A stretch of 64,000 nucleotides of DNA from Sinotaia quadrata (lineage: Eukaryota; Mollusca; Gastropoda; Architaenioglossa; Viviparidae): positions 89,227,046 through 89,291,045 of the forward strand of contig CM054182.1 of the NCBI GenBank assembly GCA_028829895.1. The letters are read 5' to 3'. Of this stretch, positions 28,701 through 41,062 are shown piece after piece. A program made the position numbers and the translations under genes. How positions within the stretch are numbered: the first letter of the stretch is position 1; every line of letters starts with the position of its first letter. The notes under the pieces are model-generated. The model saw only the letters and a list, made by a program, of their open reading frames with translations. It ran no database searches and was not told where the DNA came from.

Positions 28701-29124
28701 AATAAACCCATATTTCTTCAGAACTTGTACTGATTTTTGCTTTTTGTTTCTCAGCTAATACCTTTATTTCAAACACAATACCATTTTTTTTTTTACAAAG
28801 TTGTGAATAAACATTATTGTGAATCATCATTTAAAATTTTTAATACATTTTATACACATGACAACTGTGTGTGTGGTGTTTGATCTGGTTTTGTAGTTAA
28901 AAATAATAAGCATGTATATTCATGAACTGATTTTGGTATTTTACGATTATTTATTTTCTTAGGTTGGACTTCTTCCCGATGCTGATGTCATACTAATTAA
29001 AGACATCATGTTCAAGCTGATCTGTTTCTACCCTGTTGTCCTGGGCATCATTCAGTTCTTGGCATGGTCACAGTTTACGATCAGGCGCAGAATCATAGAA
29101 GTGCAAATCCCAGTTAAATTGTGA
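22783..29124 (+). CDS. MFSD13A: TMEM180/MFSD13A-like multi-pass membrane transporter (five coding exons)
   Basis: Coding exons: 22783-23703, 24661-24815, 25116-25199, 27877-27994 and 28963-29124, all GT-AG with matching phases; 479 aa, against about 517 in human MFSD13A. This is a divergent major-facilitator relative with about 11-12 hydrophobic segments; its substrate is not established. Matching landmarks are WNAVNDPLF (human WNSLNDPLF) near residue 68, LCLYD near 130, a charged acidic loop around residues 210-240, VVKPALSLSPML in exon 5 and the ending LAWSQFTIRRR. An in-frame TGA at 22768-22770 precedes the ATG, so translation starts at 22783 or at the nearby downstream methionines (22810 region, MMKLRGG). 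Two upstream ATGs (22729, 22763) open short frames. Exon 4 is followed in the intron by decayed tandem copies of its own 3' end. Confidence 0.9.
23720..23880 (-). mobile_element. tRNA-derived SINE in TMEM180 intron
   Basis: Read on the minus strand, a tRNA-like head contains GGTTCAAAACC at 23817-23807, a perfect pol III B box (GWTCRANNC). The wording around it (GCAAGAGATTATGGG...) resembles tRNA-SINE heads of molluscs. The 3' part has TTGTAAAGTGTTTAG and CCACTATAAAAATTCACC, like the usual GTAAAGCGCTTT...CTATATAAAT tail of such SINEs, and ends in ATTATCATTATT. It begins 16 bp after the exon 2 donor. Confidence 0.65.
24640..24653 (+). promoter_or_regulatory. Homopolymer C run in the TMEM180 exon 3 acceptor
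   Basis: The polypyrimidine tract before the AG at 24659-24660 is CTTTTTCT followed by an uninterrupted C run of about 15 bases and ATCTCAG. Runs of this kind vary in length between individuals and could affect acceptor strength. Confidence 0.6.
25147..25585 (+). repeat. Array of about six decayed copies of the TMEM180 exon 4 end with its donor site
   Basis: Copy 1 is the real exon end, AATATGCC...GATCATGATAAGGAGAAATAC...CGAAAGTAAAG. Further copies start near 25222, 25299, 25370, 25452 and 25529 with a period of about 75 bp. Each keeps GATAAGG, AAATACAA or relics of them. Donor-like GT sites in the equivalent place are at 25275 (GTAATG), 25349 (GTAGGT), 25419 (GTAAGG) and 25507 (GTAAAC); the sixth copy has GC. 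Confidence 0.85.
25427..25489. repeat. Perfect 27-bp inverted repeat (hairpin) with 9-nt loop
   Basis: Left arm 25427-25453 and right arm 25463-25489 are exact reverse complements (core AAGATGTATCATGTCTGTTA), separated by TATACTGCC. The right arm is array copy 5; the left arm is an inverted copy of the same piece. Confidence 0.95.
25586..27876 (+). other. TMEM180 intron 4, remainder
   Basis: No additional coding exon was recognised. The intron contains a 54-bp exact duplication at 26704-26811. Confidence 0.65.
26704..26811. repeat. Exact 54-bp tandem duplication
   Basis: Two identical head-to-tail copies begin TTAAGCTCACAAACAAAACA and end GTCAGTCATTTA. Identity over the whole 54 bp suggests a recent event. 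Confidence 0.92.
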
Positions 29125-32100
29125 AGTAGATTTAGATTGTTAAATTTGTTTTCAGATAGGCTGGTTTCCATCATATTTCTTGTTGAGATTATCCAACATT
29201 CCCAAACTTTTTGCTGTAGAACTCCAACTATTATAAAATTACTAAAACACAATTCTTTTGATTTTCTTTGATTACAGAACATAGTAGGCTTACAGAAACT
29301 ATCTGTTTTCATTTATCAGGTTTTCAGGTAGCTGAAACCTGCTTTTATATTTCTAAACAATGATTTCAATATATAACAAACCAGTGCATATCAGATGCAT
29401 CTCTGAAAAGTAGAGACTTCCTCAATTGTTTCACAAGCAAACTTCAAATCTGCTTCAGGTCTATAGACCAGGTCAGTTGACCACTTATCTTAGTAAATGG
29501 ACTAGTAGAGAAAATTGTTGAGGCTAACAAAAAGTAAAAAACATCACCATATTTTTTCTCTCTTTAAGTAGTCTTAACTGTTTAATTGTTATTTAATTAT
29601 ATGATCTCAATAGAACATGTTATGTTGCAAGTAATTTGAAAGTGTTTTAGAAGAACAGAATAGTGGCATCATGATGGGACATTGTGCCTTCTTGATGGAA
29701 AAATACACTCAAACTAAATATGTAACCATCACAGTAAGTTGAAACATGTAATCATCACAGTAAGTTGAAGTTGGCTCTGTGTTATGTAACACCTGTGATC
29801 AAGAGTTCTTGTTTTTAATATCTTCAGATTTACTGTTTTATTGTACATATAGCTATTGTAATAGCAATTGCATTTTGTTAAGAAAACAAACAAACAAAAA
29901 AAACAAAAAAATTATATTCATGTTTGTTATTTTACAGACAGTATTTCTGAATTATAACATTATAGATTGTTCTGTAGATTCACACAAAGTAAAAATATAA
30001 CCACAAAATCCTAAATTATCCACTCACAGCGACAGAAGAGGGTGTACAATTGTTGATAAATTGACAAGCAACATTCTAAATGTTCACATTAAAAATCTAA
30101 AATTAAAAACATATGTAGAATTAACAATTAAAAAAAAAAGTAGAATTAAGAAATCAAAGATTTGTATACCTTGTACTTATGCTGTATTCCTCAATTTATC
30201 TTGATAATAATAATAGTTTATTTGGGGTCACCATTCGTTTGCAGAATAACTGGAGACAATATATTGTTTCATATCATTAAGTTCATGAGAATACCCTCAA
30301 AAACTGTTTGAAATATCCAACTCTAGCAATTCCAAAGTGCTTAACTTCATGAAAATATTTAATAATTAAAACTATAGATACCAATAAAATAGCTTCAGCT
30401 GTTTGATATATAGTTATAATGCAAGAAAAAATAAAATATCTAATATTGAAATTATAAGTAAAGAAAGAAACTAACAGTTTACAACATTTTTTGATGGATT
30501 GAATGATATATATTTTCCTACATACCTTACATTGAAAACAAGTTGTGAAAGTTAATACTGAAATTATAACTATGTTTATTTATTCTTTTATTCACTCAGT
30601 CAAATTTAGTCTAGGCAGGTCTTTTTACTGTTTTGGGTTTTATTACAAATCCTTAATTTTAAGGAAAAAATACCAGGATTTATGCTATTAAAACTTCATT
30701 ATGATTGGTTGGGTTCATTTTGTAAATGATTAAAAAAAACAATTGCTTATCTCATATGTTAAAGAGATTAAGGTAAGCATATCAGCCTATAACACATCTG
30801 CAAGTGGCAGATGATAAGTAGCAGAATGTGGGAAAGATTTCTTTTTGAAAAATAAATTTAGAAACCTGACAATTATACATTTACTGTATGTGGTTTGACA
30901 TTCAGTTGATACAGACTGAAAATGTCTTTGCCGAATGTGAAACTTTGATACTAAGTGTAAATTGGTAACTTTTAGCAGTCAAGCAGTCAGAATCAATAAA
31001 TATTGACCATTACAAGCAGACTTTCAATGCAAGTGAGCTTTAAAAATAATAGGTGTTATTGTACAGTTGTGCTGCTTCATGCACACATTCAACTTATGGG
31101 AATTCAATTATATGGGTTCAGAAAAACAGCAGGCATGCTCCAAGAGGTGAAAGACATGGAACTGCAGTCTTCTGTCATTCTCATTTCCTGTGTGTCTGTC
31201 AAAATGATACCATCTGACCATACTTAATTCTAGTGCACTGTATTTAAAGATTTTTTACTTGTGTTTAATATAAAATTACCCCTAAACACAAGCCGTTCAC
31301 ATGTATTAGATGCTCAGCCAAAGCAGCAGAAATACTTTAATGATATCATTTTTAAATATGATCTCTATAGGAATGAAACCTCAAAATCACCATTACCAAG
31401 AAATGTAGAAGCAGCCCAGAAGACAGCAGCGACAGTTGCTGATAGCCGTGTTTTTCATGGGGGGGGAAAAAACAACCAGCAGCTGATGAGCCTGTGCAAT
31501 CCACATCTCGAAATGAACCAGAACCAAACATATCTTGTACAGCTTGCACTCACAAATCTGTCTCATAGTCTCTTGGATTGACATCACACTCTAAATATAC
31601 TCCATTAATACTGTCAGAAAGATTAATCATAGTAGCATATACCTGTACAGCACCAATACTCATCCGCTGTGTAAAAAATCATGACAATTTTGAAAATTCA
31701 TGCTTTTTTTGCTCTACGTGCTTATATCAGAATGCATCCTCCACATAAAATGCATCACCACTGTATATTTATATCCACATACTTATTTGATGTTCTTTTT
31801 ATAAATTTTAAATGATGCAATTTAATTACATAAACCCAGAGCAGTAAATTGTTAATTTTTATATAGATATATATGAAGTTATAAACTTCTGAGATAAGAA
31901 TGCATATTATAATGATCATTCTTGTTTATATCTACTTAAAGGCTAGACAAAGTGCATATTCTGTTTAAAAAATATGTGCTTAATTATCAGAAAATATCAC
32001 AAGAAGTGGTTAGAAATGTCTCCTCTTTTGTTGATTTTATGTTAAACTCCCCATTTAAAAAAAAATTTTTTTTGTTGTCTTTGTTAGAAAATGATTCTAC

Positions 32101-32340
32101 CTTGACTTTTCTGTCTTGGATAAATGATATGCTTGTTTAATTTTTATATAAATTATTCACCATTGTTATGGGGTGGGGGGAGGGAAGCAACTGAAAAAAG
32201 TGGTTTGATAAGTTACATCCAACTTCACAAGTGCAAAACACAAAGAAGGGAGCAAACTGCACTCTGGTCATTTTTCACAAATTCCCATCAGTTTCATTTA
32301 GATATATTATTAATAAGTAGATTTAATTCATGACATGGGA
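29125..32340 (+). other. TMEM180 3' UTR and downstream sequence, no gene recognised
   Basis: Long AT-rich stretch. The 3' UTR of TMEM180 must begin here, but its end is not fixed because AATAAA-type words are frequent. Open frames around 31003-31581 lack any family resemblance or splice context and are not called. Confidence 0.5.
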
Positions 32341-32365
32341 ATAACTCAAAATGCGGATGACTAAG

Positions 32366-32575
32366 CCATCGAGAGTCAGTGGCTACACAAAGAAGATTGA
32401 TTACACCTCAGAAAGATGCAATGGCTACATGAAATTTCACCGTTTCTTAGAGATACACTGGCTACAAGAAGAAAACTATCAGCGGCTTACAGAGATTCAT
32501 GGCTACACAGAGAAGACTGTGACCAGCAACTTACAGAGATACAATGGCTACATGTAGAAAACTGACCAGCACTTC
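32366..32575. repeat. Degenerate tandem repeat around the word ATGGCTACA
   Basis: Copies of GAGA.(A/T)CA.TGGCTACA(A/C)..AGAA recur about five times with a spacing of 40-55 bp. The repetition, rather than a gene, explains the open frame here (recurring NGYM/HGYT in translation). Confidence 0.65.
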
Positions 32576-34380
32576 CAAAAGACTTTTTTGGGTAGACCTT
32601 AGCACAGTTTAAACTTTTTAGAATTTTCATAAGAATTTCTTTTTATTTTAAAACAGAGTAGTACAGCTACTTAAATATGATCAAACCATATAAAGAACTT
32701 TTGAATTGCAGTGGAAATTTGCACAGTAATATTTAGAGCACAAGGCCACAAATGTGCATTGTGCCCTTAGCTAAACATTTTAGGCTTTGTATATGCTGTT
32801 TGCATAATTTTATTATTTTAAAAACATTTTTATATATGCTTTACATTTTTATTAAAGTTTTAAATTCAGTAATTATTTTTTTAGCCAGTTCAGATTTTGT
32901 GTGTTTGCGAAAAAGGGAGAGTAAAGTAGTTTGGGACTGTCAGACATTTTTTATATATAAATACTATATAAACAAAACTATGTGTATCAAATCTTAACAT
33001 TAACACTGTGAAAGCTAAATAATAATCAGATAAGTCATACATTGAATTGATTATATTAAATACTCACTAGTCATTCTTTTTTTAAAAAAAAACAAACTAA
33101 GGTGGCTAGAGAATTGATTTAATAAATACTCATTATTTTGTGTGTTGTTTTAATTAAAAGAAAAGAAACAGCTGCCTAACCATTAGGTTATGTTTCATCC
33201 ATTAGTGTGGGGTTTTGTACTGTTTTTAAAAAAATAATTTAAATCTTACAACCTTATCTTCTTTGAATATGTCTTGAAAACTTTGGGAAATGATGATCTC
33301 GTCTGTTCAAAATGCTTACCTTTTGGAAGGTACACACAGGCTGCCCAGATTTCAGTGTCTGCATACACACCTTGCCAGTTTATAGTTTACAAGTGTTCAC
33401 TTGACATAATTATGGGTTTTAAAAAAATTTCTTTGCTCTTTAAGTAATTTTATGATCTCACAAAAGAAGTCATATACTTTTCACTAAATTATTTCACACA
33501 TTTATCCCATTACTAAATTTTGTATGAAATAAAATTGAAGTCATAGCCACTGTGATCTGATGAGTAATCACATGAGGAACAATAAGTCTCTGATTCACTT
33601 ACTCAAGAAAACTAGATGGTGCTGTTTGCCTGAAGAAAATGCAGTGCAGCATCAGGATTTTCTTGCATAAATGTGTGATTATCCATTGAGTCACTAACAG
33701 ATTGACACGAGTAACATAAAGTTAATTTTATTTGGATAACTCATATAGTCACTAACAAACTAAAAGTGAAACATAAAACCAATTTGCTTGGCCATCAGAT
33801 TTGTCTTCATTTACATTGTCCTTTATTTAAATATAATGATATTTTGTGATGATCATCAGATTCATTCTTGTTGTTTAAGCACAGCACCATACTAGTTTAT
33901 GATCTAACCTATTATGTTCTCTTCAGATTCTATTTTGTTCAAGTTGTACTATTTACTTTTTTGACTAGATTTTGTATTGAAACAATTGACCTGGTTTGCT
34001 AGCTCCCTTGACATTTCATTATCATTATTATTTTTTTAGTTAATACTCCAGTAGGTCTAGAATGTTGCTTCTTCTTTATATTAACTTCTTTTACCCCACA
34101 GGAATTGCATGAAAACTTTTCATCTTCCAGATGTTCTTGGTCTTTTTGGGGGAATTCCTATGGGGCCTTCCTCTTTTCTCTTGTATTCAAAGAGGGTTAG
34201 AATGTTGCCTTATATTTCTGCCTTATATGTGACTGCTGCAACTTTTATTGCTTTACTACATCTCACACTTTAATATCTCCACTTCACACTGTCCATCACC
34301 TTGTTATTCAGCATAAAAATGCTCACTTCATTTTGATCTGTTGTATTGGTTACTAGCTGTTTGCATCAGAGTTGGTGGTT
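32576..34380. other. Intergenic, no gene recognised
   Basis: AT-rich sequence with no coding exon or bounded repeat seen. Confidence 0.5.
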
Positions 34381-34382
34381 TG

Positions 34383-34835
34383 ATCACTTTCTGATTTATT
34401 TTTGTTTACTTTCCAGAAAAATTAGACATGCCTTGGTAATTCCATTGCCCTAGTGTCAGTGGCGCGATTCCTTACTGATATATTTTGCTGACATTCCAGG
34501 AATATTAGCATTGCCTTGTTGACTCTACTCGATTTTACTGTCACTAGCTGTCGTTTTACTTCTAACTCAGTGGCATGATTATGATTATTTTTGTCCATAT
34601 TTCAATAAACTCAGTTTTTTTTACTTTATTTTAACTGCCTATTTGCTCCAGAATCATTTCTTAAATTACATTTTTGATTTATTTTTGTCTGCATTCCAAT
34701 AAACTTAGTTGTATCTTTGTGTCTACTCCTGTTTACTCTTCAGCTGCCTCCCATTTGTTCCCCAAATGTCTTTTTATTAAATTTTTTGTCTACATTCCAT
34801 TATACTTTGTGCTATTTGTGTTCTCTTTCTTACAT
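34383..34835. repeat. Degenerate tandem repeat, about 100-bp unit, five copies
   Basis: The block (GATT)TATTTTTGT.TAC.TTCCA.(AA/TA)AA.TTAG recurs near 34390, 34479, 34583, 34676 and 34783, each followed by a variable T/C-rich stretch with ACTC or CTGCC. The copies are strongly diverged. Confidence 0.5.
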
Positions 34836-37461
34836 ACTGTCTTTCTGGATAACAGGTTTACACTTTCATTGATGTTCTCAATATTTTTACTACCACAGTC
34901 AGTTAATCTGTCCTTTGGCATTTTAGGAAAACTTGGCATTTGATCTTTGGCATAAGGTCTTAATTAGGAATGTGTCACTCAAGGTTTTACTGAAAGGGTT
35001 ATTATTTATATTGTGGAAATATATTTTTTCAGTACTTAAATCACATGCTTTGGAACAGCCCCAGCCAAAATATATGCACGAATTACAAGAGTTTTTTTTT
35101 CAGCGCATAGATTTCTTTGTTATTCAAGATATATATATATATATAATGTTTACATATCATGTTTACAGATTCTTGTTATATACTATAAAGGCAGTCATTA
35201 TTTGTTATTTGTTGTTAATGATATAAGCTGTTGATAGTTAAACTACATCTTGAAGGGAGACATAATGCATATCAAATTTATTCTTTGTTTTATATGCATA
35301 GTTATTAGTATATTTAAAAATAATAATCTATATGTGTTTGTGTTTGTATGTATGTGAAAGCAGTTTTATTTGAGCTGGACTGCAGCTATTTTTTAGTCTG
35401 GTTCATCTTATAATCTAACATACATACACACACACAAATTTTCAAAACAGCTATTCTCCTTATCCTTGGTATGTGGTTAATCTTGAGAGCATGCAATTTC
35501 CCCAACTTCCACTTCACTACACACTTTTATAAGCAGATTCATTTTCAAAAGTACATTCCCATCCACCTTCATTAGTAGACTTTTATTTGTTTGTTCTTTT
35601 TATGGTTATAATTTTATTTTAATTTATGTTATTATAATAAAATAGCCTAAATCTAACAAAGGAATTAGTTGTTTACATATCATTTGAAAGCCATAGATTT
35701 AACCAGATTTACATCTCTGTCAAATAGGATAAAAATGTGATGTGTAACTTTGTAGCAATTTGTTTTGCTGCTTTAAAAAAAAAAAAGTATATTTTTATGA
35801 TCTGTATATGTTAGCTTGAGCTTTCTTTTTACCAGAAAATTTAGTGTACTTTAGAATATTTAAATTGTGAAATACACATTGTGTAACTTTTTATTGTTGT
35901 TTATTGGTAAATAAATGATGTATTGCATTATTGCTTCTTTAATTTGTCTTCCTATATTAATATGTTTATAACTAGAGGTAGAAAAATTATTTGGGTCCAT
36001 AATGATTCCTAGGTCTTAAAGGCCACGCCTTTTGCTTGGGCAGTTTAAGAAAAGCATTTTTCTTTCCTTCTTTTTATTTTATCCGTGATATCTGTAATCT
36101 GCAGTGCCATAATACAAAAGTGATGTAAATGTTGCAGTGCATTTGTCATTCTTAAAACTGTTGAAAATTAAAAAGCAAAATCCACAAGAAAATACACAAT
36201 TGCATTTCCATATATCTAAATTTAAAGATATGGATATATTTGCATATTTTGTAGACTGCCTATCTAAAATAGGTTGTCATTGTATTTGTATGTTATTGTG
36301 TTGAAAATGGTACGAGTTGTTGCCAGTTCATTGTCAAGATGTTAAAATTTTACAAAAATATAATTCCGAAAATGCATTTCCGATTTTAATTGTTTATACA
36401 TGTATGAAGAAACATTTTAAACAATTATTTTGAATTTTTCATTTTGTCAGAAAATTATTTGTACTTTTCTATAAATGAGACTGCAGCAGTAGTGTAAAGC
36501 ATGAGCTCTCCAAATCTGTACTGTCATGGAATTTGTATGGGAATATGGTAGCAATAATTTGAGCCCTTGTAGCTTGCTGCTGCTCTGCTTGTAGATATTT
36601 TACCAATATTGTAATGAGAAAACGCAACCCAGCAGGATGCATTTTACTTTTAATGTCTTGATTCACTCAGATTATACTTTCTAGTTCTGCTTGTGCTCTG
36701 GATCTCATAACTGTATTGTGTCAAAACTTGCTGTTTCCTTTCACAAAATGGTACTAAAGTTACCCATGGCATTTATTTGACAACACTGCTAAAAGTCTTA
36801 AATTTCACTTATGATAGATTGCCTAAACAGAGTTGGTTAAGAAAAATGTTGTTTGCAAAATTGTTATATAATTGAAATTTAAAACAAATGCCAAATTGTT
36901 GTGGGTTTCATTTTATTTATGTTTAATATAATTGATTGGGTCTTTATCTCAGAAATAATAGTTTGAGTTGGAAATGAATGATGGCAATTTTGTATGTGAC
37001 TGATGCTATATAATCGATCAAGCTTTTATGTTAAGCCAAAGTAAAATTGCTCAAAATCAAGATGCTTTTACTATTTGACTCTCTGCATCTCATAATTGTT
37101 TCTCATAATCAGATATAAACATTGCTTAAAAAAAATATATTTATAATTATTGAATAGTTAGTCCAATATGCTATTATTTATTTTTAAAGCATAATCTATT
37201 AGCAGTACTAGAAATGTCCATCTATAGACTTCTGAAAAATGTGATTACCTCACATTTTCTTTTTTTCTCATCAACTGCATTTAACTTAAATAAATAAATA
37301 AAGAAAGAATGTATTTGTTGTGTCATTCAGAAATCAATCATTGAAAAATGAGTTCAACTCTTCCCTAATTTACTCTGTTTATTTTGCCAACAGATTATTT
37401 TAATTTGAAATTTGTTTAATATGAATTGTTGAAGAATTGGCTGAAACTGTCCATCATTAAC

Positions 37462-37463
<2 letters not shown>

Positions 37464-37493
<30 letters not shown>
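37464..37493. repeat. (GT)n microsatellite
   Basis: About 15 uninterrupted GT units. Confidence 0.9.
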
Positions 37494-37494
<1 letters not shown>

Positions 37495-37826
37495 ACACAT
37501 ATTGTGAAAAAAAATGCATATATCTTGTTATAAAATACCATTGGTGAGTAATACAAATTTTGTGGTCTTTTTTTTCATTTTCTTTGAATATTTATTTTTC
37601 TTTTTACATTTTTTTTTTTGGGAAATACAATTTTACATTTAAAATGTGAAATGTTGGTAATAAAAATAATGAACCTATCAAAGGGAGGTTATGCATTTTT
37701 TCTACAACTTTAAATTGATTTAAGGTTTTATGTCAACTAGTGCTGACTTTTTAGCTGAGCCTGATTGCTGGAGATAGATTTTAGTTCTACAAAAGAGAGA
37801 ATGAACTGATGAAGGTTTGTCAGGAC

Positions 37827-37828
<2 letters not shown>

Positions 37829-37864
<36 letters not shown>
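37829..37864. repeat. (TG)n microsatellite
   Basis: About 18 uninterrupted TG units followed by GCGTGCATG. Confidence 0.9.
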
Positions 37865-37868
<4 letters not shown>

Positions 37869-40239
37869 CATGCCTGTGTGTAGAGATTTTCTTGTGGACT
37901 CGAGCTATTTGTGCAGATTTGCACAATTTATCTTCTCAGTTTTTATCTAACCAAATTATTGTCATCATGCCACACTTACTTGGGCACAGACCCTCCATCC
38001 CTGAGCAAAAGAAAAATGTTCTATTTTGACTTGGGCTACTAAATGTGAAAGAATACCATCTAGTTATCTGTAACTAGCTTCAACTTCAATTGATTTTATG
38101 GTGAGTGAAAATGTTCACACTGGCAGGAAAAGTCTAGCTTTAGATTTGTCAAAACAAATGATACACTCTCATAGTGAGAGACTAGCTTTAGATTTGTTGG
38201 AAGAAAGTATTCACCCATGTGAGAAATAATACATAGCATACAAGTCTGGGGTTGATGCAGCTGCCAGTGGTTTGGTAGATGTTATGGTGCAGATGACTGG
38301 GTTTTTTCATGCCTCTGAATAAGACTCCCTCTATTTTAATAGCCTCTTGATCATTGATTAATATCTGACTTTTTCTGTGGGGGTTACTGGTCTCTGGGAA
38401 TTCCTATTAGTGCTGTACACTGGTCTCCCTTGTTATTGGCAAAGCAGTTTGTGTACACTGAGAAACATTAAGGTTGTACACCAGGTCTATTACTGTTGTG
38501 CATTCTACCTACCTCAGCATTTCTGAATATGTTTTTACTGATACTAGAACACATGTATAACTGTACAGTTGCAACAAAATTAAAGGACTGCTAGAGAAAG
38601 TAAACAATAAAGCCAGTTAATCTTGTTGATCTTATAAGCAATGATAACTATTTATTACTAGAAACTGTATTGAAGTCTTATACCTAAGGTAGGGTTGTAT
38701 TAAAACTTTCTTTGTTCAGAAAGAATGTTTGTAATAAATGACAGAATCCAGGAAAGATCGAGTAAGCAAATAAATATGAAGTGAAATTATGTATACCTAT
38801 ATATGTATAAGTAAATATATATAAGTAATGCACTTCTTTCGAATTTCTAAGTAAGTGATGGTCCACAAAAGTCTGCCGGGGGAGAGAAAAAATTAATCAT
38901 AAAGCATACTAATAAGTTGACATTTTCAGTGTAATAATTTTTTTTAAGATTCAGATTTACACTGAACAGTTGGCCCAAACATTTTATTCAAATCCAATAC
39001 AGTATAATAACATTTCTTTTTTCCCCTCACATATTTTGCATAGTTACTTTTAATTAATATACATTTTCTCTAGCTATGAAAATGATTTTCACCAGCTAAA
39101 CTAATTCTTAAATAGCAGTATTATATTTTTAATTTTGTGTGAAGTTGCCTAAAAGATTGTTCAGTAATTAGATGGGGGCCTTAGCTATTATTTATTCATA
39201 GCAAGAAATAACATTCCCTCTTGTCAGTGTATTTTTTACTGTACATTTGTTAATCTATTTTATTTGTTTCTTGTAAATATATTTTATGTATGTATTTATG
39301 TTCTCATTTTGTTGCTTTTACTGCAACTCCCTATCTGGTTTGATTCAGAATACTGCTTATTCCCCCCCCCCCCCACACACACACCCACACACACCTACTG
39401 GCTGCCTGTCCACTACAAAATCAAGTGTTTCACTTGCTGACTTGAGTCCAAAATATCTGTGTAACTTCACTCATATATGTGCACTACATCTGTGCACGAC
39501 TAACACTAACTTATATCTTTAGTGTCTCGTCATGAAAACTAAAACATGTGGTGAATGTTTTTTCTCATACCAATCCTGACACCCAAAACAAACCATTTTT
39601 AGACAGTCACAACTTAAAAAAAAAATTACAGATGCAATTTATCAGCTTAACACTAGTCTTTAATGATCTCTGCTTATTATTTGTTTTCATACCACCTCAG
39701 TGTCAATATTCACCTTTTGTTAATTTTGTTTATATTATGGTTTATATTTATTATTGTGTGCTTCTATAAGTTTTACAAGATACATGTTTGCATTGTGTTG
39801 ATCAGTGGCATAACTTCGAATGCTGGGCCCCCTAATATGCCCCCTCCACCCACCCCCAATTTTCAAAATGCACATACATATAATGATATATTGTTAGAAA
39901 AATGATAAAATATAATATTATGTCATTCCAGTAACATTTTCTGATCAGCACAAAGAATCAAAATATCTTGATTTGTTATTACAAAATATTTAATCAATGA
40001 TAGTTGTGAAATTTCAAATCTAGTCAAAATTGTCTAGGGTGGTAAATTGTATGTTAATTAAGGTACATCTGACTCAGTAAATATCCATGTATAAATTTTA
40101 AAAAAAATCAAATTCGCACACACGTATACTCATGCATGAACAACTTTTAAAAAACAAACATTTTACAAACAATATATATTATTTTGCAAAAGATCCCTTA
40201 AAAATTCTTGGTAATACTTCGTGCTTTAGGATAAACCGA

Positions 40240-40350
40240 ATCTACAACGTTGGGACTTGTGGGTAGCGCTAGCACTCTTTAGTGCTTGAAGTACGATACG
40301 TGATTGTCATAATACTTTAATAGTGAAGTAGCCTTGAAGGTCATAATTTG
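40240..40350 (+). other. Candidate 5' leader exon of COX6B
   Basis: A locally CpG-richer stretch (ACGTTGGG, AGCGCTAGC, GTACGATACG) ends in ATTTG followed by a consensus donor GTAAGT at 40351. The next plus-strand gene is COX6B, whose first coding exon opens right after an acceptor at 47292-47293 with only two untranslated bases, so an upstream leader exon is required. The 6.9-kb intron this implies would contain the LINE/LTR cluster. The assignment is inference. Confidence 0.35.
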
Positions 40351-40904
40351 GTAAGTAAATGTAAACATGAAAAATAGTTATTATCATAGCTTTTATTTTA
40401 TAGGCTGTAAAAAAGATCTTCCTTCATTTCTAACATGAATGTGTTTAAATGTTGATTTTGATATTTGATAGTGAAACTTTTAATTCACAACTTCGTATCA
40501 ACCGGCCAGTCGTTATCTCAGTTTTAGTCACGTCCACCAGTTGGTAATTGACAAAACAACACTCTAGTCTAAATATTTGTTTATTTTATTTAATGTGTCT
40601 TAGATATTTCTAAATCATTTATATATAATTCATCTTAACATAGGTATAACCAGCCATTTTTTTAAAGTCTTTGGAAATGAATGAAATTACACCATATACC
40701 TATCGTGGTGAAAGAAGTCAGTTTACAAAAAATGGTTGCTTAAATCTTTCTTACTTTTTTTCTTTTTTACGCAATTTTCAAAATTGGGGAAAAATGCTTT
40801 TTACACGTATTTTACACTTTGCCATTTTTGCATCACCCTAAAGTAAAAACTGATTATCTGACAGAGCTAAATTTTTGCATACCTCTTGTATCCAATGCTG
40901 ACAT

Positions 40905-41057
40905 GAACTAATGAAGCCTGAACTGGCTGAAGAGAATAGGCGAAGGTAAGCAGCCTTGTCTGACTCCCACTGTTGTCCTGATCTACTAATTGGCCTTTGA
41001 AACAGACTGAAGTGGTGGCCTTGCTTTATGACTTTGATCAGGTTAGCATTGATGTTG
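40905..41057 (-). pseudogene. LINE reverse-transcriptase fragment, downstream part
   Basis: On the minus strand, from 41057 downward, the text reads NINANLIKVI, then in a shifted frame TTVGVRQGCLPSPILFS, the classic (V)RQGC-LSP motif of non-LTR retrotransposon reverse transcriptases. It continues the fragment at 42745-42800 from the exact codon at which that one is interrupted. Frameshifts make it non-functional. Confidence 0.8.
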
Positions 41058-41062
41058 TACAG

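Larger units (their letters stand above)
34836..40239. other. Intergenic with simple repeats, no gene recognised
   Basis: Contains GT microsatellites at 37464-37493 and 37829-37864 and a C run followed by CA units near 39362-39395. No coding exon was recognised. At 39803 the sequence CAGTGGCATAACTTCGAATG followed by GGGCCCCC looks like one end of a DNA transposon, but no partner end was found. Confidence 0.5.

Noticed and set aside
31003..31581. Open frames of 74 and 106 codons downstream of TMEM180
   Set aside because: No family resemblance, no splice sites, composition like the surrounding sequence.
39803..39850. CAGTGGCATAACTTC...GGGCCCCC as one end of a DNA transposon
   Set aside because: Looks like a known type of end but no matching second end or target duplication was found.
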